Origin: Pirellulales bacterium
GTDB taxonomy: Bacteria; Planctomycetota; Planctomycetia; Pirellulales; Thermoguttaceae
Assembly: GCA_030642635.1 (NCBI GenBank)
Contig: DAOWNK010000151.1
Span: 1-7,688 of the forward strand
Length of the DNA: 7,688 bases
Direction: 5' to 3'
Part shown: positions 1 through 4,309 of the stretch, piece after piece
Numbering within the stretch: the first letter of the stretch is position 1
How the letters are laid out: each line of letters opens with the position of its first letter
Made by a program: the position numbers and the translations under genes
Notes under the pieces: generated by a model
Told to the model about the DNA's origin: nothing
The model's input: the letters and a program-made list of their open reading frames with translations, nothing else
The model's database searches: none

Positions 1-41
1 CAAAGTTCATTTCTCAGAAAGTGCAGGACTGGAGAAACCCC

Positions 42-218
42 ATGAAATTAAAGATAATGGTTCATCCCGCCGAAGAAGGCGGCTACTGGGCGGAAGTGCC
101 GGCCTTGCCGGGGTGCGTCTCCGAGGGTGATACATTTGAAGACACACTGGCAAACATCCGCGAGGCAGCAGAAGGTTGGATGGAGGTTGCTGCTGAACGG
201 GCTTTGGATGAGATATAA
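42..218 (+). CDS. HicB-like single-domain antitoxin
   Basis: Seen: a 58-residue protein starting MKLKIMVHPAEEGGYWAEVP, followed by the ALPGCVSEGDTFEDTLANI segment. This is the core HicB signature: a beta strand, then the GGYWAEVPxLPGC loop, then a GDT-x-E-x-x-x-NI helix. Known: HicB proteins with this partial RNase H-like fold bind and neutralise HicA mRNA-cleaving toxins. Longer HicBs add a C-terminal HTH or ribbon-helix-helix DNA-binding domain, which is absent here, so this version probably cannot repress its own promoter. Start choice: the ATG at 42 has GGAG at 31-34, seven bases upstream; an in-frame GTG at 21 would add seven unrelated residues. No HicA is seen downstream. A reading frame entering from the left edge stops with TGA at 43-45, overlapping this ATG, so a coupled upstream partner is possible but cannot be identified from 14 codons. 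It is followed after 13 bases by the DUF4160 gene. Confidence 0.85.
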   Translation: MKLKIMVHPAEEGGYWAEVPALPGCVSEGDTFEDTLANIREAAEGWMEVAAERALDEI

Positions 219-231
219 ACTCAAGTGAGTT

Positions 232-498
232 ATGAGTGAAATAAGTATCATGCCTGTCATTGCGAGATTTTACGGCATTTCGGTTAAAATGTATTTTAAG
301 GAGCATGGAATTCCTCACTTTCATGCAATATACGGCGAGTACAACGGAGTCTTTGACATCCAGACGCTCGAAATGATTGAAGGCGACCTCCCACGGCGAG
401 CCAATCGTTTGGTTCGCGAGTGGGCTGGAAAACATCAGGCCGAACTTCTTGGCATGTGGAAGACCCAAGACTTCAAGCGGTTGCCTGGCTTAGAGTAA
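232..498 (+). CDS. DUF4160 domain protein
   Basis: Seen: 88 residues containing MPVIARFYGISVKMYF, then EHGIPHFHAIYGEY, then FDIQTLEMIEGDLPRRA and a C-terminal REWAGKHQAELLGMW helix. These are the landmarks of DUF4160: an RFYGI start, a PHFHA(x)YGE core with paired histidines, and a L(x)G(x)LPRR helix. The biochemical function of the family is not established. It is frequently encoded next to DUF2442, as here, and the pair has been suggested to act as a toxin-antitoxin-like module. Start: the ATG at 232 adds MSEISI before the usual family start MPxIxRF; the ATG at 250 would give the more typical N terminus. Neither has a strong ribosome binding site, though GTGAG lies just before 232. The gene is conspicuously A+T-rich: the row 241-300 has 20 G/C out of 60. 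Confidence 0.85.
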   Translation: MSEISIMPVIARFYGISVKMYFKEHGIPHFHAIYGEYNGVFDIQTLEMIEGDLPRRANRLVREWAGKHQAELLGMWKTQDFKRLPGLE

Positions 499-520
499 AA
501 AACGATGTGGAGCGAGAAAG

Positions 521-808
521 ATGAACGCATATCCGAAAATCGAATCCGTCAGCGCTCTTTCCGGTAAGCGACTCAAAGTTACGTTCGTCACCGGCACGAC
601 GAAGGTTTATGACTGTACTCCCCTTCTTGATGAGGCGCCATTTGCACCGCTGAAAGACGACGCTTTTTTCCGCAATGCTTACGTCGACAAAATAGGATAC
701 GGTGTCGCGTGGAACGATGACGTTGACTTAAGCGAGGCCGAATTGTGGCTCCACGGGAAGATTGTACGGGTGGAAGTGGATTGCGCCGCCATGAACCATT
801 CGCCCTAG
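521..808 (+). CDS. DUF2442 domain protein
   Basis: Seen: 95 residues. The N-terminal half is a beta-rich segment (ESVSALSGKRLKVTFVTG, then a DCTPLLD turn). The family's characteristic block GYGVAWNDDVDLSEAELW follows around residues 59-76. DUF2442 proteins are small beta-alpha folds without a proven activity. They occur repeatedly beside DUF4160 or other small host-interaction genes, and some are thought to be antitoxin-like. The last roughly ten residues (DCAAMNHSP) extend past the conserved domain. Start: the ATG at 521 is preceded by GGAG at 509-512, an eight-base spacing, the best ribosome binding site in this cluster. The gene lies 22 bases after the DUF4160 stop and converges on hypA with 44 bases between the stop codons. 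Family assignment is firm; a role in toxin-antitoxin biology is inference. Confidence 0.85.
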   Translation: MNAYPKIESVSALSGKRLKVTFVTGTTKVYDCTPLLDEAPFAPLKDDAFFRNAYVDKIGYGVAWNDDVDLSEAELWLHGKIVRVEVDCAAMNHSP

Positions 809-812
809 CAAT

Positions 813-860
813 ACGTTCAGCCTAACAGCGATGCGGCGAGCGAGCTATCCGGCTAAACGT
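813..860. repeat. Imperfect inverted repeat between convergent genes
   Basis: ACGTTCAGCC at 813-822 and GGCTAAACGT at 851-860 are complementary at nine of ten positions. In a - strand transcript the exception becomes a G-U wobble, so the end of the hypA message could fold into a 10-bp stem with a 28-base loop, beginning in the last hypA codons. No run of T follows on either strand, so it is not a classical intrinsic terminator. It may mark or help the end of convergent transcription. The arm ACGTTTAGC also occurs at 3232-3240, in the left arm of the larger palindromic element. Confidence 0.4.
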
Positions 861-1206
861 GGTCTTCGACTTCTATGCTTTGCAGCAGCAGTTTACGGCC
901 GCCTTCGATAGCAATGTTCCGGCTGCCGCACTCGGGACACTCGATTACCAGTTGGTCGATTTCGGCCCGTTCGTTGCAGTCGTGGCAGACGCACACGGCC
1001 GGCGGTTCGGCGATGTGAACCTCGGTGCCCTCTAGGGGCGTGTCGGCCGAGAGCAACTCGAATGCGAACCGAACGGCGTCGCAGCTTACTCCGGAGAGCT
1101 TGCCGATGACCAACTCCAGCCGCGAGATGCGGCCCGTTTGGCCGGCATCGGCGACCTCGCGTTCGACCTGCTCGATCAACGCCTCGACGATGGACAATTC
1201 GTGCAT
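853..1206 (-). CDS. hypA: Hydrogenase nickel metallochaperone HypA
   Basis: HypA delivers Ni(II), with HypB, to the [NiFe] hydrogenase large-subunit precursor in the cytoplasm. Seen: 117 residues starting MHELSIVEALIEQV, the invariant N terminus in which Met1, His2 and Glu3 build the nickel site. A structural zinc site of two CxxC pairs lies at Cys74/Cys77 (CHDC) and Cys90/Cys93 (CPEC). IGKLSGV and FAFELLSADTPLEG are further family landmarks, and the length is typical. Start: the frame is open further upstream to 1260, but the MHELS motif fixes the ATG at 1206. No clear Shine-Dalgarno sequence precedes it, so translation may depend on coupling to the endopeptidase gene, whose stop is 22 bases upstream. 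It is the last gene of the hydrogenase unit. HypB to HypF are not in the window and must be encoded elsewhere if the pathway is complete. Confidence 0.96.
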   Translation of the reverse strand: MHELSIVEALIEQVEREVADAGQTGRISRLELVIGKLSGVSCDAVRFAFELLSADTPLEGTEVHIAEPPAVCVCHDCNERAEIDQLVIECPECGSRNIAIEGGRKLLLQSIEVEDHV

Positions 1207-1228
1207 TTGTGCTAAGCCGCAGGCAGCA

Positions 1229-1681
1229 TTATAATATATCGAGCACCGCCCGGACCGCATGGGGTATGGCCGCCTCGACCGCCGGAGTGCAACGCTCGCT
1301 GAATGTCAATATATCTTCCGCCTCGACGGCTATAAGCTCGATGTCTTCGTTCTTTGGCAGATGCACCCCGGCGCGGCGGCCGAACTGAAGCGCGGTCGGC
1401 AGGTTGACATCGTGTGCCGAGGCGCTTTTCTGCGTTGGCACGTCGTCGGGCTTAAGGCGATGAATTGTGCCCGGCGCCGCGCCGGTGCAGACGGCATCGA
1501 CGACGATCACACGGTCGAAGTCGATCATCCGCTCCATTAGCCTCAGCCCGCCCCAGTAGTCCTCGCCGACCTCGACATCGGGCCGGTCGGCCAGCAATGG
1601 TTTCAACTCGGCCGCCACGCGCAGCCCGACACTGTCGTCGGAGACCAACGGGTTGCCCAGACCGAGTACGAGGGTTTTCAT
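1229..1681 (-). CDS. [NiFe] hydrogenase maturation endopeptidase (HycI/HyaD family)
   Basis: This endopeptidase removes the C-terminal tail of the large-subunit precursor once the NiFe centre is loaded, allowing the active-site fold to close. Seen: 150 residues opening MKTLVLGLGNPLVSDDSVGLRVA, the typical LGxGNxxxxDDxxG signature. The three nickel-sensing positions known from E. coli HycI are matched at the same numbers: Asp16, Asp62 (in VIVVDAV) and His90 (in SASAHDVNLP). Start: a TTG at 1702 is also in frame, but the ATG at 1681 puts the GLGN motif at its normal distance from the N terminus. The gene begins 25 bases after the large-subunit stop and ends 22 bases before hypA. Its obvious substrate is the product of the adjacent gene, which does carry a cleavable extension. 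An exact symbol (hycI, hyaD or frhD type) cannot be decided by eye. Confidence 0.95.
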   Translation of the reverse strand: MKTLVLGLGNPLVSDDSVGLRVAAELKPLLADRPDVEVGEDYWGGLRLMERMIDFDRVIVVDAVCTGAAPGTIHRLKPDDVPTQKSASAHDVNLPTALQFGRRAGVHLPKNEDIELIAVEAEDILTFSERCTPAVEAAIPHAVRAVLDIL

Positions 1682-1706
1682 ATTATTCGTGCGAATCCGC
1701 AATCGG

Positions 1707-3173
1707 CTACCCGACGTACTGCGAGAGCCGGTCGAGCACCTCGCCGGCCGGGTTGCGGATGGTCACCTCAAGCGGCATCTGTCCGACCAGGCTGTGCGTA
1801 GCGCATCCGAAGCACGGGTCGTACGCCCGAAACGCCATCTCGACCATGTTCAGCAGGCTCTCGTTGACCTCGCCCTTTTTGATTAGTCCCTGTGCGGCTT
1901 TTTTAACCGACATGCAGATCGGGGCGTTGTTGTTCGTCGTGCCGACGATCAGGTTCACCTTTGTCAGTATGCCGCGCTCGTCTGTGGTGTAGTGGTGTGT
2001 GAGCGTACCGCGCGGCGCCTCGACCGATCCGACCCCCTCGGTCGGAGTTTCGCTGGGCAGCGCGCGGAAGTCGTCGCTGGTGATCTCCGGATCGGTGGCC
2101 AGCTCTACCCAACGTTCGGTGGCGTAGAGCAACTCGACCAGCCTGGCCCAGTGCGTGGCCAGGGTGTGATCGACCGGCTTGCCGCCGAGCGTGTCGTACA
2201 TTTTTTCGTAGGCTTCTTGCGCCAGCGGCGTGGTCATGCCGTCGGAGGCGTTCAGCCGCGACAGCGGCGTGCACTTGTACACGCCCGAGTCCTCGCCGTC
2301 GACAAACCCCTTCCAGCCGATCTTTTTCAAGTACGGGAACTTCAGATACGACCACGGCTCGACCCGTTCGGCAATGTATTCACGGTAATCGGCCGGGTCG
2401 TACTTGGCGTGTTCCGAGCCGTCCGGGCCGGTCACACGTATCTTGCCTTCATAGAAGTTCACCTTGTTGTTCTCGTCGACCGTGCCCATGTTATAGGTGC
2501 GATGCGTGTAGATCCCGCCGGTGATAAGCTCGACGTAAGTACTGTTTTTCAGTACGATATCGTCGAACAGTTGCAGCGAGAATTGAGCGAACTCGATTGC
2601 GTCGCGGCCGAGTTTTTCTATTTCGGTGCGCTGCTCTTCGTTTATGCCACGGCTGACCCCTCCCGGCAGACCCCAGTTTGGATGCACCGGCCGGCCGCCC
2701 ATCAGCTTGAGCATTGCGTGGCCGTCGCGGCGCATCTTCAGCACCTTGCCGCCGATCTCCATGCCGACTTTGGCAATGATACCCAGTATGTTCCGCTCGG
2801 AAGGCGGCGCGTCGGGGCCGACGACGAAGTCCGGCCCGGCCAGTGCGTAGAAGTGCGTCGTGTGGTCGGTGGCGAAGAAGATGCTGTAGAACATCTCGCG
2901 GAGTTTTTTGGCTGCCGGCGGCGGATCGATGCGCCACAACGCGTCGAGCGCCTTGCTGGAGGCCATGTGGTGTGCCTCGGGGCAGACGCCGCAGATGCGG
3001 TTGGTCAGATTCGGCATGTCCTCGGCCTGACGACCTACGCAAAACCGCTCGAAGCCGCGAAGCTCCGGTATCTGAAGATATGCGTTCTCCACGTCTCCAT
3101 CTTCGTTCAGGAAGATGTCGATCTTACCGTGGCCTTCCAGTCGGGTGATCGGGTCTATTGAAATGCGTTTCAT
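1707..3173 (-). CDS. mvhA: Group 3 (Mvh-like, probably 3c) [NiFe] hydrogenase large subunit
   Basis: This is the catalytic subunit that splits or forms H2 at a NiFe(CN)2CO centre; group 3 enzymes are cytoplasmic and pass electrons to flavin or Fe-S partners. Seen: 488 residues. The N terminus ISIDPITRLEGHGKIDIFL carries the conserved Glu of RLEGH. Motif L1 RICGVCPEAHH supplies Cys61 and Cys64; motif L2 DPCFGCATH supplies Cys454, Cys457 and His460. All four nickel-ligand cysteines are present, so the active site is intact. A 28-residue tail follows His460, the expected cleavage point for the neighbouring endopeptidase. The overall pattern (IPELRGFERFCVGR, PEAHHMASSKALD) most resembles MvhA-type subunits that work with MvhG, MvhD and heterodisulfide reductase. 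None of those genes is in the window, which is odd because the small subunit is normally adjacent. Start ATG at 3173; no Shine-Dalgarno sequence is visible in the C-rich leader. The 3c subgroup call is inference; the hydrogenase call is secure. Confidence 0.94.
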   Translation of the reverse strand: MKRISIDPITRLEGHGKIDIFLNEDGDVENAYLQIPELRGFERFCVGRQAEDMPNLTNRICGVCPEAHHMASSKALDALWRIDPPPAAKKLREMFYSIFFATDHTTHFYALAGPDFVVGPDAPPSERNILGIIAKVGMEIGGKVLKMRRDGHAMLKLMGGRPVHPNWGLPGGVSRGINEEQRTEIEKLGRDAIEFAQFSLQLFDDIVLKNSTYVELITGGIYTHRTYNMGTVDENNKVNFYEGKIRVTGPDGSEHAKYDPADYREYIAERVEPWSYLKFPYLKKIGWKGFVDGEDSGVYKCTPLSRLNASDGMTTPLAQEAYEKMYDTLGGKPVDHTLATHWARLVELLYATERWVELATDPEITSDDFRALPSETPTEGVGSVEAPRGTLTHHYTTDERGILTKVNLIVGTTNNNAPICMSVKKAAQGLIKKGEVNESLLNMVEMAFRAYDPCFGCATHSLVGQMPLEVTIRNPAGEVLDRLSQYVG

Positions 3174-3233
3174 GCTTGGGGCTGGGGACTAGGGGATAGT
3201 GACTCGGTGGTTGCGATAGTCAAATAGTTGTAC

Positions 3234-3302
3234 GTTTAGCGTCCGACGGCACGTCGGACTTGCCGGCGCGACGCTTCGCCGACGTACCGTCGGCGGCTAA
3301 AC
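3234..3302. repeat. REP/BIME-like double-hairpin palindromic element
   Basis: Seen: a symmetrical 69-base structure. The outer arms are GTTTAGC (3234-3240) and its perfect complement GCTAAAC (3296-3302). Inside the left arm is a perfect 8-bp stem with a 3-base loop (3241-3248 GTCCGACG, 3252-3259 CGTCGGAC). Inside the right arm is a second perfect 8-bp stem with a 3-base loop (3277-3284 CGCCGACG, 3288-3295 CGTCGGCG). The two stems share the core CCGACG/CGTCGG. A 17-base G+C-rich centre separates them. The layout is that of two related palindromic units in inverted orientation, as in REP/BIME elements. It lies 17 bases after the etfB stop, within the only sizeable non-coding gap (3174-3318), and could attenuate or stabilise the etfB message. 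No T tract follows, so a simple intrinsic terminator is unlikely. No transposase is nearby. Confidence 0.75.
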
Positions 3303-3318
3303 TGTCAAAGCCGAAATT

Positions 3319-4233
3319 TTAACCGAGCGTCCTATCCACGACCAACTCATGGACCAACCGTTGTGTACCTTCCTCTGTCGGTGGGATTTCGGTGTATCCC
3401 TCCTTCGTCAGTACGATTGACTGTATTCGGTGCACCTTTGTCGGCGAGCCGGCCAGCCCGCAGCGGTCCAACTCTGCGCCGATGTCGTCGAGGTCCCACT
3501 GTTCGACCAACAGCCCGCGTTGCTTCAGGGCATCGGCACGGCGTTGGACCTCTGCATCGCGCCGATCATCCGAGTCATCCGGCATTTCGTTTCTTACCAT
3601 GCCGGCAAGTTCGGCCTGTGTGCGTGCATGTTTCAAACGCATCACACGACGTGCGGCCGGCGGACGCGGCTGATTCGCCGTGTCGATCACAGTGACCAGC
3701 ACCGGCAGCCGCGACTGGACGATCTCCCAGCCGTTGCCGATGTTCCGTCTGATCTGCACAGTGTCTCCGGAAATGTCAACCACGTTCTCCAGGTACGTAA
3801 TCTGCGGTATACCCAACTTTTCGGCACACTGCGGGCCGACTTGGGCGGTGTCGCCGTCGATGGCCTGGCGCCCGCAGAATACGAAATCGTACCGGCCGAT
3901 CGTCTGGACTGCCCGGCTGAGTATGTAGCTGGTGGCCAGCGTATCGGAGGCGGCGGCCCTGCGGTCGGTCAGCAGCACAGCCCGATCCGCCCCTCGATTC
4001 AGACACTCGCGCAGAACCTCACTCGCCTTGGGGGGACCCATGGTAATCGCGGTCACCGTACCGCCGTACCGGTCGCGTATTTGCAGGGCCGTTTCCAGTG
4101 CGTGAAGGTCCTCGGGATTGAAAATTGCCGGCAGTGCGGCCCGATTTACGGTCCCGTCCTCTTTCATAGCGTCGGCCGTCACGTTGGCCGTGTCGGGAAC
4201 CTGCTTGACACAAACGATGCTATCGTACGGCAC
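3319..4233 (-). CDS. etfB: Electron transfer flavoprotein beta subunit (EtfB/FixA/CarD-like)
   Basis: EtfB pairs with EtfA to form a flavin electron carrier; bifurcating versions bind an NADH-oxidising FAD in EtfB. Seen: 304 residues. They begin MPYDSIVCVKQVPDT, the usual EtfB N terminus. NPEDLHALETAL (residues 39-50) and MGPPKASEVLRECLNRGADRAVLLTD (65-90) follow. The nucleotide-binding signature GRQAIDGDTAQVGPQ lies at 121-135 and the GLAGSPTKVHRIQ motif near 259-271, with the terminal HELVVD. A very charged stretch at about 213-240 (DDSDDRRDAEVQRRADALK) separates the main domain from the C-terminal part and makes the protein longer than the roughly 260 residues common in the family. Start: an ATG at 4272 is in frame but falls at the promoter's expected transcription start; the GTG at 4233 has GGAGA at 4243-4247, nine bases away, and gives the canonical N terminus. 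No etfA lies on either side, so its partner and electron acceptor are unknown. Linkage to the hydrogenase is inferred from order and strand. Confidence 0.94.
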   Translation of the reverse strand: MPYDSIVCVKQVPDTANVTADAMKEDGTVNRAALPAIFNPEDLHALETALQIRDRYGGTVTAITMGPPKASEVLRECLNRGADRAVLLTDRRAAASDTLATSYILSRAVQTIGRYDFVFCGRQAIDGDTAQVGPQCAEKLGIPQITYLENVVDISGDTVQIRRNIGNGWEIVQSRLPVLVTVIDTANQPRPPAARRVMRLKHARTQAELAGMVRNEMPDDSDDRRDAEVQRRADALKQRGLLVEQWDLDDIGAELDRCGLAGSPTKVHRIQSIVLTKEGYTEIPPTEEGTQRLVHELVVDRTLG

Positions 4234-4246
4234 GGATTGGATTCTC

Positions 4247-4294
4247 CGGTAAACTTGCAATGTGTAAACCAAAAATGATATCAGCCGTTTACCG
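4247..4294. promoter_or_regulatory. Candidate operator: GTTTACCG inverted repeat over the etfB promoter
   Basis: CGGTAAAC at 4247-4254 and GTTTACCG at 4287-4294 are a perfect 8-bp inverted repeat with 32 bases between. One arm lies in the -35/-10 spacer and the other overlaps the ribosome binding site of etfB, so the -10 box and transcription start are enclosed. A third copy of the core, GTAAAC, is at 4264-4269, close to the expected start point. The arrangement suits a repressor binding several half-sites, or a leader hairpin masking the ribosome binding site. The regulator cannot be named. Confidence 0.4.
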
Positions 4295-4303
4295 TAAGGT
4301 CAA
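4275..4303 (-). promoter_or_regulatory. Sigma70-type promoter of etfB
   Basis: On the - strand, TTGACC (4303-4298; five of six to the consensus) is followed after exactly 17 bases by TATCAT (4280-4275; five of six). Transcription would start near 4268, leaving a leader of about 35 bases before the GTG at 4233. The -35 box begins six bases after the stop codon of the upstream large gene, so etfB and the genes after it have their own promoter. It also excludes the in-frame ATG at 4272 as the main start. Confidence 0.65.
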
Positions 4304-4309
4304 GCTCCA

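Noticed and set aside
7..468. - strand open frame (153 codons) opposite the HicB and DUF4160 genes
   Set aside because: Two recognisable families occupy the + strand here. The antisense product is Pro/Arg/Ser-rich and resembles nothing.
820..860. Integron attC site, prompted by GCCTAAC at 820-826 matching RYYYAAC next to toxin-antitoxin-like genes
   Set aside because: No GTTRRRY partner occurs at a suitable distance, and GTTTAGC/GCTAAAC elsewhere have the wrong base at position four and the wrong order. There is no integrase.
1228..1256. -10-like TATAAT on the - strand upstream of hypA
   Set aside because: No acceptable -35 box lies 16-18 bases upstream (GGTCCG at 17). The A+T-rich bases are simply the end of the endopeptidase gene, and the genes are tightly spaced as an operon.
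1992..3161. Long + strand open frame (389 codons) opposite the hydrogenase large subunit
   Set aside because: The opposite strand encodes an unmistakable MvhA-like protein over the whole stretch. The + strand product has no recognisable family pattern and is a by-product of G+C-rich codon use.
3195..3223. Possible promoter for the hydrogenase gene, TTGACT at 3223-3218 on the - strand
   Set aside because: The -35 match is good, but at 16-18 bases the best -10 (CACTAT) matches only three of six positions, so it cannot be supported.
3234..3302. Simple rho-independent terminator after etfB
   Set aside because: The hairpins are strong but no T tract follows on either strand, and the two-unit symmetry fits a repeat element better.
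3430..4278. + strand open frame (282 codons) opposite etfB
   Set aside because: It is antisense to a well-supported EtfB, runs through the promoter region and shows no domain pattern.
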